A stretch of 64,000 nt of DNA from G965230065 sp965230065 (GCA_965230065.1 OZ245942.1:5332001-5396000); one strand, 5' to 3'; counted from the first letter of the stretch, positions 8,918 to 17,488 are shown. Numbers and translations: made by a program. Notes: generated by a model not told the origin, from the letters alone.

Positions 8918-9994
8918 TTATACAAAGTCTGTCAAACCCTTTGCTTTCACATCGTTTAAAAATTTCTTTACCATTTGCTCCTGGTCTTTATTACAGATCA
9001 TGAGCACCCCCTCGTTTTCTACCACAATAAAGTTATGCAATCCGTGTACAACCGCCAATTTATCTTTAGAAACCTTTATTAAAGAATCGGAGGTGTCGTA
9101 GGTATAAACCTGTCCCTGGGTGTAATTTCCATCGGGGTCTTTCTCCTGATGGTTAAATATTGATTTCCATGTGCCCAGGTCTGACCAACCAAAGTCTACT
9201 GGGATAACATGTACATTGTCAGCTTTCTCAAGAATACCGTAGTCTACGGAAATGTTGATACATTCATCGTAGGTTTTTTCAATAAATCCGGCTTCTTTTT
9301 CAGTATAATAAAATTCGCTGCCCGCCGCAAACAAGCGGTTAACTTCCGGCAGATTTTTCTCAAAACTTTTCCGGATGGTTGGAATGCTCCATACAAAAAT
9401 GCCAGAGTTCCATACAAAATTACCTGCTTCCAGGAAAGTTTTGGCTGTTTCAAGGTCAGGCTTTTCTTTAAAAGCATTTACTTTATACAACCCTTTTTCC
9501 CCGGTTTTTTCATTGTATTCAATATAACCATAACCAGTATCGGGACGGGACGGTGTGATGCCAAAAGTAACCAAAATTTCATTTTTGGAAACGGCTTCAA
9601 AAGCTTTTTGCACTGCATTATTGAATCCTTTCTGGTCAAGAATCAGATGATCGGCTGGTGCCACAATAAGATTGGCATCCGGGTTTTTTTGACTGATTTT
9701 ATGAAAAGCATAAGCAATACATGGAGCGGTATTCCTGAGCTGAGGTTCAGAAAGTATTTGTTCATCGTTGATGCCGGGCAATTGCTTTTTAATCAGTTGT
9801 TTATAGTCAGCATTGGAAATGATATAAATGTTTTCAGGGAGACAAACTTCTTCAAGCCGCTTGAAAGTTAATTGTAGCAAACTGCTGCCTACATCCAGCA
9901 CGTCCTGAAACTGTTTAGGAAATTGCTGTCTGCTTACCGGCCAGAGACGCGTGCCTACGCCCCCCGCCATAATTAGTGCAAAGTTGTTTTTCAT
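8918..9994 (-). CDS. manC: Mannose-1-phosphate guanylyltransferase
   Basis: Makes GDP-mannose from GTP and mannose-1-phosphate. 358 aa: nucleotidyltransferase domain with the signature GGVGTRLWPVSRQQFPKQF at the N-terminus, the VAPADHLI and FKEKPDLETA motifs, and FGWSDLGTW near residue 270. It lacks the C-terminal phosphomannose isomerase domain of the bifunctional ManC enzymes. It is the first gene of the manC-gmd-fcl group, with 26 bases to gmd. A long inverted repeat (10011-10058) lies directly upstream in its leader. Confidence 0.95.
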   Translation of the reverse strand: MKNNFALIMAGGVGTRLWPVSRQQFPKQFQDVLDVGSSLLQLTFKRLEEVCLPENIYIISNADYKQLIKKQLPGINDEQILSEPQLRNTAPCIAYAFHKISQKNPDANLIVAPADHLILDQKGFNNAVQKAFEAVSKNEILVTFGITPSRPDTGYGYIEYNEKTGEKGLYKVNAFKEKPDLETAKTFLEAGNFVWNSGIFVWSIPTIRKSFEKNLPEVNRLFAAGSEFYYTEKEAGFIEKTYDECINISVDYGILEKADNVHVIPVDFGWSDLGTWKSIFNHQEKDPDGNYTQGQVYTYDTSDSLIKVSKDKLAVVHGLHNFIVVENEGVLMICNKDQEQMVKKFLNDVKAKGLTDFV

Positions 9995-10010
9995 ATTTTA
10001 ATTAATACAG

Positions 10011-10058
10011 AACTTTGACAAAGCTACGCTTCTTGTTGAAGATGGCTTAGTCAAAGTT
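10011..10058. repeat. Inverted repeat in the manC leader
   Basis: AACTTTGAC (10011-10019) pairs perfectly with GTCAAAGTT (10050-10058). Inside it AAGC/GGCTT and CTTC/GAAG continue the stem around a short loop. It starts 17 bases upstream of the manC start codon. It could be an mRNA leader structure or an intergenic repeat. No T-run follows it on either strand. Confidence 0.6.
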
Positions 10059-10093
10059 AGTTTATTGGTTAATGTTTGAGTTTAAAATTTTTT

Positions 10094-10128
10094 GCGGTCG
10101 GCATTCCGATTCATCGGAACGCCGCTGC
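10094..10128. repeat. 35-base palindromic repeat, copy 1
   Basis: Imperfect palindrome with core GGCATTCCGAT-TC-ATCGGAACGCC flanked by GCGGTC and GCTGC. The reverse complement matches 42534-42568 at 33 of 35 positions. Both differences are C/T. It lies between cysQ and manC, just after the cysQ stop codon. Confidence 0.85.
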
Positions 10129-10144
10129 GGTTTAGGGTTTATTG

Positions 10145-10936
10145 TTAAAAGCCCAATACAAGGAAGCTTCCGTTCAACAATGATTCTTTGTTGTAGGTAA
10201 AAGTTGTTTCTTCTGTATTTCCGGCATAAACACGCCCTCCGGCAGCTTCAACAACGGCTTGTCCGGCAGCGGTGTCCCATTCCATGGTAGGGCCGTGGCG
10301 GTAGTAAATATCGGCTTTGGCTTCGGCCACCATACAAAATTTGAGGGCAGAGCCCCGGGAAATACTTTCAGTAACGCCGTATTGTGCCAGGAGTTGCTCT
10401 TCTTCCGGGGCGGCATGGCTGCTGCTGCGTACGGCAATCCGGTCTTTTTCTTTTTTGCTTACTTGTATCGGCTGGGGGGCATTTTTGCTGGTTTGCTTAA
10501 AAGCACCAGGTTCAGTATTCCCAATTTTTGTAGAAAGGCCAAAGTACAATTCATCCGGCACGGGTGTGTGTACGATGCCAAAGACAGGACGTTTGTTATG
10601 AATAAGGGCGATATTCACAGTAAACTGACCGTTTCTTTTGATAAATTCTTTGGTGCCGTCCAATGGGTCTACCAGCCAAAAATATTCCCAGTCTTTGCGG
10701 GTTTCGTAGGTAATGTCTTTTCCTTCTTCTGAAATGATCGGGATTTCAGGAAAAGCTTTTTGCAAGGCAGGGGCAATAATTTCATGAGAAGCTTTATCGG
10801 CCAGGGTGAGCGGAGAATTATCTGCCTTAAAATCAACCACCTGGGAAAAATCAGAATTATGATAGATTTCCAGTATTTTATCCCCGGCTTCGTAGGCAAT
10901 GTTTTTTACAATGTTGATGTCCAGATTTTGTAGCAT
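10145..10936 (-). CDS. cysQ: 3'(2'),5'-bisphosphate nucleotidase CysQ
   Basis: Inositol-monophosphatase-fold phosphatase that removes the 3' phosphate of PAP/PAPS, a by-product of sulfate assimilation and carrier-protein transfer. 263 aa. The metal-binding motifs are intact: EEGKD, DPLDGTKEF and WDTAAGQAVVEAAGG. ATG 10936 is the only sensible start. Divergent from the unknown gene at 11111. The 174 bases between them hold no gene. Confidence 0.93.
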   Translation of the reverse strand: MLQNLDINIVKNIAYEAGDKILEIYHNSDFSQVVDFKADNSPLTLADKASHEIIAPALQKAFPEIPIISEEGKDITYETRKDWEYFWLVDPLDGTKEFIKRNGQFTVNIALIHNKRPVFGIVHTPVPDELYFGLSTKIGNTEPGAFKQTSKNAPQPIQVSKKEKDRIAVRSSSHAAPEEEQLLAQYGVTESISRGSALKFCMVAEAKADIYYRHGPTMEWDTAAGQAVVEAAGGRVYAGNTEETTFTYNKESLLNGSFLVLGF

Positions 10937-11110
10937 AAGTTAAAAAATTGTTTGTTTGTACGGATATATTTTACTTTGGAAAAGTAGTATGCGTTTTGGT
11001 AAAAAAACAGGTGTACTTTCAGCAAAGAGTACATACGGCCATAATTTTCGCAACGCTGCCACAAAAATACAGGCTTTCTGCAATCAACCTAACAAAAACG
11101 GAATAAGATA

Positions 11111-11632
11111 ATGGAACAAAACGCGAGGATTCGAATCAATCTCAGTACCCTGGAACTGGAAGTAGAAGGTTCCGAAGAGTTTGTAAATACACATGCTGAA
11201 AAGATAGGTGAGTTTATGGAGTTGCTGAAGAAAAAATCTAATGAAATGCCGGTAATGGTAAGCAGCAATAACGGGGCAGACGCAGAAAAGGTACAGGAAG
11301 AAGAGCCAAACCAGGAAGAAGAAACACAGCAAAAATCTGCTTTGGGTGCCATTCCTGAAACCTTTGGTGAATTTTATTTACGGGCTGCCAAAAATATCAA
11401 TGATATTGACAAAGTGCTGCTGGGGGGCTATTTTATCCAGCACAAAAATGATAACAATATTTTTTCTACCCGTGAAGTGTCGGCCGTGTTAAAGGATAAT
11501 GGGATTTATTTGAAAAATCCCTCGCACTCTATCAAACTCAACCTGGATGCCCGGCGTATTTTTGCTGTAAAAAAAGGGTGCTTCCGGGTAAGTGAAGACG
11601 GGTTGGAACGGCTGTTATCCGTTGTACGCTGA
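11111..11632 (+). CDS. Conserved hypothetical protein with two domains
   Basis: 173 aa, soluble, function unknown. An N-terminal part (about 1-45: IRINLSTLELEVEGSEEFV) looks like a small beta-rich module with a following helix. A Glu/Gln-rich linker (about 58-76) separates it from a C-terminal part (about 83-173) with FGEFYLRAAKNINDIDKVLL, STREVSAVLKDNGI and CFRVSEDGLERL. The last part reads like a winged-helix or helix-turn-helix unit, but this is only a guess from the helix pattern. Its last 18 bases overlap the convergent HAD phosphatase gene. Confidence 0.75.
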   Translation: MEQNARIRINLSTLELEVEGSEEFVNTHAEKIGEFMELLKKKSNEMPVMVSSNNGADAEKVQEEEPNQEEETQQKSALGAIPETFGEFYLRAAKNINDIDKVLLGGYFIQHKNDNNIFSTREVSAVLKDNGIYLKNPSHSIKLNLDARRIFAVKKGCFRVSEDGLERLLSVVR

Positions 11633-12151
11633 ATGATCTAAAATTTTTTGGGTAGCTTCCGGTAAATTTTTTGCTGTCAGGGTGGCAGCAGTTGGTTCCG
11701 GGGTTTCTATGATCCTTACGGTGCTGATACCAAATTTTTTTGCCGGGATAATGTCTCTTTCCTTGTCTCCAATCATCCAGGAACTTGCCGGGTTGATTTG
11801 AAAACGGGCAATGGCTTTTTCAAACATCAGTGAATCAGGTTTACGTGATAAAGACGCAGTAACTGATGGGTGGTAAGGAGAATAGTAAAAAGCATCAATG
11901 GCATGTTGGGTTCGGGACTGTAAATAATTATGACATGCACGCACTTCATCAGGAGTGTAAAGTCCCTTCGCAATACCGGCCTGATTGGTTATCACAACCA
12001 GTAAAAAACCAGCCTTTTTCAGTTTTTGCAATGATTCCATCGTGCCGGGCAATATTTCAAAATCTTCAATGCGATAGGTATACGTGTTTCTGTCAAGATT
12101 GAGAACCCCATCTCTGTCTAAAAAAATACATTTGGTTTTTTGTTGTATCAC
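11615..12151 (-). CDS. HAD family phosphatase, GmhB/HisB-N-like
   Basis: 178 aa HAD hydrolase of the D,D-heptose 1,7-bisphosphate phosphatase/histidinol-phosphatase group. Catalytic motif FLDRDGVLN (nucleophile D12, acid D14), VITNQAGIAKG with the motif II threonine and MIGDKERDIIPAKKFG as motif IV. The zinc loop of classical GmhB normally has three Cys and one His before the RKP motif. Here it reads YYSPYHPSVTASLSRKP and has no Cys. The enzyme is probably active but lacks the structural zinc. Substrate is uncertain. Confidence 0.87.
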   Translation of the reverse strand: MIQQKTKCIFLDRDGVLNLDRNTYTYRIEDFEILPGTMESLQKLKKAGFLLVVITNQAGIAKGLYTPDEVRACHNYLQSRTQHAIDAFYYSPYHPSVTASLSRKPDSLMFEKAIARFQINPASSWMIGDKERDIIPAKKFGISTVRIIETPEPTAATLTAKNLPEATQKILDHSAYNG

Positions 12152-12229
12152 TTTTTTATTTTAAATATCTTTTCGGTGGCAAACGTTATTATAAATAAGG
12201 AAAAATACTCTTTTCTTCACAAAGGGTTG

Positions 12230-12237
12230 TATCTTTA
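12230..12237 (+). promoter_or_regulatory. Putative -7 element, TATCTTTA
   Basis: TATCTTTA resembles the Bacteroidota -7 consensus TAnnTTTG and lies 33 bases before GTG 12270. The same octamer occurs at a similar distance before two other plus-strand genes (27484 and 51919). No clear TTG -33 box is seen. Confidence 0.35.
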
Positions 12238-12269
12238 ATCGTTGAATCACCCATAACTTTCATTGCCCT

Positions 12270-13019
12270 GTGAGCCATAGCTTAGTTGTAGTGCCTACTT
12301 ATAATGAGCGCGAAAATATATCTGCACTGATCAGTAAGGTTTTGTTTTTACCTGTGATCTTTGATATCCTGATCGTGGATGATAATTCTCCCGATGGTAC
12401 GGCGAGTATTGTAAAACAGTTGCAAAAGTACTACCCAGACCGTGTTTTTCTCTTAGAAAGAGAAGGAAAATTAGGGTTGGGGAGTGCTTACGTATGCGGG
12501 TTTAAATATGCGCTGGAGAAGGGGTATGAGTATATTTTTGAAATGGATGCCGATTTTTCGCACAATCCTGAAGATTTGGTGAAACTGTACAAAGTATGTG
12601 CTAATGAAGGCCATGATGTGGCCATAGGATCCCGGTATGTGAAGGGGGTCAATGTCATCAACTGGCCCATGAGCCGGGTACTGATTTCTTATTTTGCCAG
12701 TTTGTATGTGTGCCTGGTTACTGGTATGCCATTTAAAGATACCACGGCAGGTTTTAAGTGTTACCGGAAACACGTCTTAGAAACCATCAATCTGGATAAA
12801 ATTCATTTTGTTGGGTACGCATTCCAGATTGAAATGAAATTTACCGCCTGGATGTATGGGTTTAAGATTAAGGAAATTCCCATCATATTTACCGACAGGG
12901 CCAAAGGGGAATCTAAAATGTCACTCCGGATTTTCTGGGAAGCGATGGTGGGTGTCATTCGTATGAAAATCAGTAGTTTTTTTAAAAAATATCACCGGCC
13001 AATGCCAGTGTCCTGGTGA
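12270..13019 (+). CDS. Polyprenol monophosphomannose synthase-like glycosyltransferase (GT2)
   Basis: Family 2 glycosyltransferase resembling dolichyl-phosphate mannose synthase without a membrane domain (249 aa). It probably transfers a sugar from a nucleotide sugar to a polyprenyl phosphate carrier. Motifs: VVPTYNERENI at the start, DDNSPDGT, EMDADFSHNPEDL with the metal-binding DAD and GSRYVKGV. The GTG at 12270 gives exactly the family N-terminus, and no ATG is available. Divergent from the HAD gene. Confidence 0.92.
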   Translation: MSHSLVVVPTYNERENISALISKVLFLPVIFDILIVDDNSPDGTASIVKQLQKYYPDRVFLLEREGKLGLGSAYVCGFKYALEKGYEYIFEMDADFSHNPEDLVKLYKVCANEGHDVAIGSRYVKGVNVINWPMSRVLISYFASLYVCLVTGMPFKDTTAGFKCYRKHVLETINLDKIHFVGYAFQIEMKFTAWMYGFKIKEIPIIFTDRAKGESKMSLRIFWEAMVGVIRMKISSFFKKYHRPMPVSW

Positions 13020-13185
13020 CAATAGTACGGTTCAATAAGAATGAGCCATGCAGGAAGGTACAGGACAGACAGGCCCAAAGAACTTTATTACTTTATTGCC
13101 AGCTTTTTATCCCTGGCCTCAAGCTTTTTATTTAGTTATCTTGTAGCCAGGGGCTTGAAGCTTTAAACAAACAACCAACCCAAGT

Positions 13186-14607
13186 ATGAGCCAGGAGGTG
13201 ATCGCTATTTTTGATATTGGGAAAACCAATAAAAAGTTTTTTCTGTTCAACCGTCAATACGAAACGGTTTTTGAAAGTTCAAGACGTTTTGAAGAAATTG
13301 AAGATGAAGACGGTTTCCCTTGTGATGATTTACCGGGCTTACACGAATGGATTAAATACGAATTCAGGGAGATTTCAAAAAATACGGATTTTGACATAAA
13401 AGCCATCAACTTTTCGGCCTACGGAGCCAGCCTTGTGCACCTGAATGATAAAGGTGTTCCAGTAGCGCCTCTTTATAATTACCTGAAACCATTGCCTGAA
13501 GATATTGCCCGGCAGTTTTATGAAACTTATGGGCAGCAGGATGATTTTGCCATCCGCACCGCTTCACCAGCCATGGGCATGCTCAACTCAGGGTTGCAAT
13601 TGTACTGGCTCAAATACAAAAAGCATGAGGTTTTTCAACAAATCAAAACTACCCTGCATTTTCCCCAGTACCTGAGCTATCTGATTACCAAAAAGGCCTT
13701 TTCTGAGATCACCAGCATTGGCTGCCATACCGCCCTCTGGGATTTTCAAAAAGACCGTAGCCATGACTGGGTATATGCCGAAAACCTGAACCATTTGTTC
13801 CCTCCGGTAGTGAGTTCTTCTTCTGTTGTGCCCATAAAGTACAAAAAGAAAACTATTTTGTGTGGTGTTGGGGTGCACGATAGTTCTTCGGCATTGGTGC
13901 CTTATCTATTGGGGTTGGATACATCTTTTATGCTGATGTCTTCCGGCACCTGGATCATTACTTTTAATCCTTTCAGCGAAGAGCCGCTTTCTGTAGAAGA
14001 CCTGAAGCGAGACTGCTTGCAGTACATGAATTTCCGGAGTACGCCCACCAGGGCTTCCAGGATATTTCTGGGCAATGAACACAACCATCATGAAAAACGT
14101 TTAGCAGCCCACTTCCATAAATCTGAAAAATACCATCAATCGGTTTTTTTGGATAAAGATATCATGGAGAAGTTGTTGGCAAACCCGCTGAAAAAGAGAA
14201 AGTTTTTCCCTCAGACCATGCAAAATACCGGACCTTTTCCTGAACTGACTGGACCAGAAACTAATCTGTCTGTTTTTAAAAGCTATGAAGAAGCTTATCA
14301 TCAATTAGTATTGGATTTGGTGTGTATGCAGGCAGTTTCTTTGAAACTTGCAAAAGGTAGTACTCAGGTTGAAAAAGTACTGATAACGGGAGGTTTTTGT
14401 GAGAATACCTTATTCATGCAATTACTTGCGGGCTATTTTCCGGAAATGAACTTTTATACAAGTACACTAAAGAAAGCAAGTGCTATAGGGGCAGCCCTGG
14501 TTTTGCACCGCCACTGGAATGAAGAGCAACCACTTGATCACTTATTTGATTTTGAAAAAATAGAGCCTTTGGAAATCAAAGGTTTACAACAATACCAACT
14601 GATCTAA
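13186..14607 (+). CDS. FGGY-family carbohydrate kinase
   Basis: Sugar kinase of the FGGY (rhamnulokinase/fuculokinase/xylulokinase) family, 473 aa, phosphorylating a sugar or polyol in the cytoplasm. N-terminal phosphate loop IFDIGKTNKKFFLF, NFSAYGASLVHLND, the GVGVHDSSSALVP region with a conserved Asp, SSGTWIITFNP, and the C-terminal ATP-binding stretch KVLITGGFCEN with a following SAIGAALV. The sequence is closer to the FucK/RhaB branch than to glycerol kinase. It is first in an operon with an NCS1 permease 10 bases downstream and a 60-residue membrane protein. The substrate is not evident. Confidence 0.9.
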   Translation: MSQEVIAIFDIGKTNKKFFLFNRQYETVFESSRRFEEIEDEDGFPCDDLPGLHEWIKYEFREISKNTDFDIKAINFSAYGASLVHLNDKGVPVAPLYNYLKPLPEDIARQFYETYGQQDDFAIRTASPAMGMLNSGLQLYWLKYKKHEVFQQIKTTLHFPQYLSYLITKKAFSEITSIGCHTALWDFQKDRSHDWVYAENLNHLFPPVVSSSSVVPIKYKKKTILCGVGVHDSSSALVPYLLGLDTSFMLMSSGTWIITFNPFSEEPLSVEDLKRDCLQYMNFRSTPTRASRIFLGNEHNHHEKRLAAHFHKSEKYHQSVFLDKDIMEKLLANPLKKRKFFPQTMQNTGPFPELTGPETNLSVFKSYEEAYHQLVLDLVCMQAVSLKLAKGSTQVEKVLITGGFCENTLFMQLLAGYFPEMNFYTSTLKKASAIGAALVLHRHWNEEQPLDHLFDFEKIEPLEIKGLQQYQLI

Positions 14608-14617
14608 TTTACCCTCA

Positions 14618-16069
14618 ATGGAAGAAAAAAATCTGGTAAAAGCCCTCGATAGTATTGATGAATATGAGCGCGAACCTGTTCCTCAGAAAAAACTCAAAAG
14701 TTGGAAAAGCTTTGTGGGCATGTATGCCGGCGAACATACCGCAGGCACTGAGTTTGTCATAGGCCCTTTGTTTGTAGTGCATGGCGTGAGTGCTGTGGAA
14801 TTATTGTTGGGTTTGCTGGTGGGTAACCTGCTTGCTGTATTAAGCTGGGTTTTATTATGCGCGCCCATTGCCACCAAAACCAGGGTAACCCTTTATTATA
14901 AACTAGAGAAAATTTGTGGCAGAAGGCTGGTTTCTTTCTACAACCTGGTGAATGGTGTCATGTTCTGCTTCCTGGCGGGCTCCATGATTGCCGTATCAGC
15001 CACCGCTGTTGGCATTCCTTTTAACCTGCCCATGCCCGAGCTGAACGACTGGCTGCCTGCAAGCGTAGGTTGGGTAGTGGCTGTGTTTGCCATTGGTGCA
15101 GTAATTACGGTTGTAGCCATGCTGGGATACGATTATGTGGCCCGGTTTGCCAATGTGGCTGCCCCCTGGATGATCCTGGTGTTTCTGGCAGCCGGAATAG
15201 CCGTATTGCCCGAACTTGGTGTGCATTCTGTGGGCGATTTCTGGACGGTGGCCCAACAAAAAATTTGGGTGGGTGAAACTGCCAGCAATGTGAGCAAATT
15301 CACTTTCTGGCATGTGATGTTCTTTGCCTGGTTTGCCAACATGGCCATGCACATTGGCATGGCTGATATGTCTATTTTCAGGTATGCCAAAAAAGCGAGC
15401 TATGGATTTGCCTCAGCAACAGGAATGTTTTTGGGGCACTTTCTGGCCTGGCTGGCAGCCAGTATATTGTATGCGGTTGTATTGGTTAGAATTGTTCCGG
15501 AAGGGATGACTTTGGCTGAGTTTTTACCGACCATTACCAACGAGCAAATGCCCTCCGTAGCACCCGGTCCCCTGGCCTATAATGCTACCGGAATTGCCGG
15601 GGCGATTTGTGTTATCATTGCCGGATGGACGACTGCCAACCCTACGATTTATCGGGCGGGACTGGCCATTCAGGGCATGTTTCCATCAAGCAAACGATGG
15701 AAGGTTACGCTGGTGGTCGGGTTGGTTACCACCATTGCAGCCTGTTTTCCTGCTTTGGTAATGAAACTCCTGGAGTTCGTGGCTTTATATGGCTTACTGC
15801 TCATGCCCATGGGTGCTATCATATTTATTGATTTCTATATTTTACCAAAATTGGGGTTGAAACAAAATTATGCTTTTGAAAATAATATCAAGTTTAGCTG
15901 GGCTGCTGCCATCACCTGGGTAGCCACCTTAGTTCTGTGTTTGTTATTAAATTTTAACTTTGGTATTGAAATATTCTTCCTGGGCCTGCCTGGCTGGTTT
16001 CTGGCAGCGTTATTATATATTATTACCAGTAAAATGTACCAAAAAAAGCAGGTGTTGTCTGGCGCTTAA
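14618..16069 (+). CDS. NCS1-family permease (purine-cytosine permease-like)
   Basis: Inner-membrane transporter of 483 aa with about 12 membrane helices and the NCS1-type beginning (GMYAGEHTAGTEFVIGPLF) followed by LLGLLVGNLLAVLSW. NCS1 members take up nucleobases, hydantoins, thiamine and related compounds by H+ or Na+ symport. The pairing with an FGGY sugar kinase (10 bases upstream) suggests the transported compound is a sugar, nucleoside or sugar-bearing molecule rather than cytosine, but this is inference from context only. Confidence 0.9.
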   Translation: MEEKNLVKALDSIDEYEREPVPQKKLKSWKSFVGMYAGEHTAGTEFVIGPLFVVHGVSAVELLLGLLVGNLLAVLSWVLLCAPIATKTRVTLYYKLEKICGRRLVSFYNLVNGVMFCFLAGSMIAVSATAVGIPFNLPMPELNDWLPASVGWVVAVFAIGAVITVVAMLGYDYVARFANVAAPWMILVFLAAGIAVLPELGVHSVGDFWTVAQQKIWVGETASNVSKFTFWHVMFFAWFANMAMHIGMADMSIFRYAKKASYGFASATGMFLGHFLAWLAASILYAVVLVRIVPEGMTLAEFLPTITNEQMPSVAPGPLAYNATGIAGAICVIIAGWTTANPTIYRAGLAIQGMFPSSKRWKVTLVVGLVTTIAACFPALVMKLLEFVALYGLLLMPMGAIIFIDFYILPKLGLKQNYAFENNIKFSWAAAITWVATLVLCLLLNFNFGIEIFFLGLPGWFLAALLYIITSKMYQKKQVLSGA

Positions 16070-16081
16070 TTCTGTAAAAAC

Positions 16082-16264
16082 ATGAAAATACTTTTAAAAA
16101 TAATTTCGTTCGCAGGGCTGGCGCTCACCATTGTGCCCTCCATTTTACATTTTGCTGGGGATATTTCCTTGTCAATGCACAAAACACTCATGTTTATTGG
16201 GGTAATTGCATGGTTTGGTACGGCACCTTTTTGGATGAATTCATCGGAGGAGTCGGAAGCCTAA
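16082..16264 (+). CDS. Small membrane protein
   Basis: 60 aa with two hydrophobic segments (LKIISFAGLALTIVPSIL and TLMFIGVIAWFGTAPFWM) and a short acidic tail (NSSEESEA). It starts 12 bases after the permease stop and its codon use is like its neighbours, so it is probably a real third gene of the kinase-permease operon, perhaps an accessory subunit. I do not recognise a family. Confidence 0.7.
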   Translation: MKILLKIISFAGLALTIVPSILHFAGDISLSMHKTLMFIGVIAWFGTAPFWMNSSEESEA

Positions 16265-16313
16265 AGATTACTTCGGTTTTCTTTCTCTCGTTCCATACTC
16301 AGATTCTGATGAA

Positions 16314-17486
16314 ATGCAAAACTGCAAATATTTCCTGGCTATTATTTCTTTGGCTTTTGCCTGCACTTCTCCACAGGTACAAGATGTTCAGGAGGTACGT
16401 TTTGCAACATTCAACACTTCCCTGTACCGTGATTCGACTGCGGTGTTAATTAACGATTTATCTACACCCGAAAATAAACAGGCCAGGCACGTGGCTGAAA
16501 TCATTCAGCGAACGCGTCCTGATGTACTGGCTTTGCAGGAGTTTGATTATGATTCAGCAGGAAGCGCTCTTCAATTTTTTCAGGATAATTACCTCAAAAT
16601 TTCCCAGCAAGGGGCTGAAACCATCAATTATCCCTTTTGGTACGTAGTGCCTTCCAATACAGGCGTTTTAACGGGGCTAGACATCAATAGCAATGGAAGC
16701 GTTACTGACCCGGAAGATGCGTTTGGATACGGGCGTCACCCCGGACAGTATGCTTTTGCCCTGCTTTCAAAATTCCCAATCGTAGCCGATAGTATTCGGT
16801 CTTTTCGTAAGTTTTTGTGGAAAGATATGCCGGATGCTAAACTTCCGGTTGATTCCACCGGAACATCTTTTTACTCAGAAGAAGTATTAGATGTTTTTCG
16901 GCTTTCTTCCAAAAATCATGTAGATATTCCTGTAAAGATACAGGGGCAAACCGTGCATGTTATTATGGGCCATCCCACACCCCCGGTATTTGACGGGTCC
17001 GAAGACCGTAACGGCAGGCGTAATTATGACGAAATTCGTCTGATTGCTGATTATATCAGTGGGGATGAAATTACAAATTACCTGCACGATGATGCGGGTA
17101 GGAGTGGAGGGTTACATCATAGTGATTCTTTTGTGATTATGGGAGATATGAACGCCGATCCGGAAGATGGAGATAGTTACCCGGGGGCAATTCAGCAGTT
17201 ACTTACCCACCCATTTGTTCATGAGCTGGTAAGCATAGGCACAATGGTACCATCCAGTGAAGGCGGTGTTGAAAATGCAAAAAGTATCAAAAGAGAAGAC
17301 GAAGGTGATCCTTCCCATGATACATCTGTGTTTGGTTTGCGCATAGATTATGTGTTGCCCTCTGCCAACCTTGAGGTTATCAATTCAGGCATCTTCTGGC
17401 CTGCTTCTCAAGATTCTTTATTTTATTTGGTTGATGATTTTGCCAGTTCCGACCACCGGTTGGTTTGGATAGATGTGCAGTTATAA
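16314..17486 (+). CDS. Secreted endonuclease/exonuclease/phosphatase-family lipoprotein
   Basis: 390 aa enzyme of the EEP (DNase I-like) fold, probably a phosphodiesterase or phosphatase outside the cytoplasm. The signal peptide ends in a lipobox-like LAFAC at about residue 17. Catalytic landmarks are complete: FATFNTSL (Asn), LALQEFDYD (Glu), GRHPGQYAFALLS, GHPTPPVFDGSEDRNGRR, GDMNAD and SSDHRLVWID at the C-terminus. Co-directional with and 49 bases after the kinase-permease operon. Secretion makes a DNA-repair role unlikely. Confidence 0.87.
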   Translation: MQNCKYFLAIISLAFACTSPQVQDVQEVRFATFNTSLYRDSTAVLINDLSTPENKQARHVAEIIQRTRPDVLALQEFDYDSAGSALQFFQDNYLKISQQGAETINYPFWYVVPSNTGVLTGLDINSNGSVTDPEDAFGYGRHPGQYAFALLSKFPIVADSIRSFRKFLWKDMPDAKLPVDSTGTSFYSEEVLDVFRLSSKNHVDIPVKIQGQTVHVIMGHPTPPVFDGSEDRNGRRNYDEIRLIADYISGDEITNYLHDDAGRSGGLHHSDSFVIMGDMNADPEDGDSYPGAIQQLLTHPFVHELVSIGTMVPSSEGGVENAKSIKREDEGDPSHDTSVFGLRIDYVLPSANLEVINSGIFWPASQDSLFYLVDDFASSDHRLVWIDVQL

Positions 17487-17488
17487 AT

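Noticed and set aside
13020..13185. Inverted repeat CCCTGGC/GCCAGGG before the FGGY kinase gene as a further member of the hairpin class
   Set aside because: The arms pair only over about seven bases and have no clear internal unit, so it is too weak to list as a feature.
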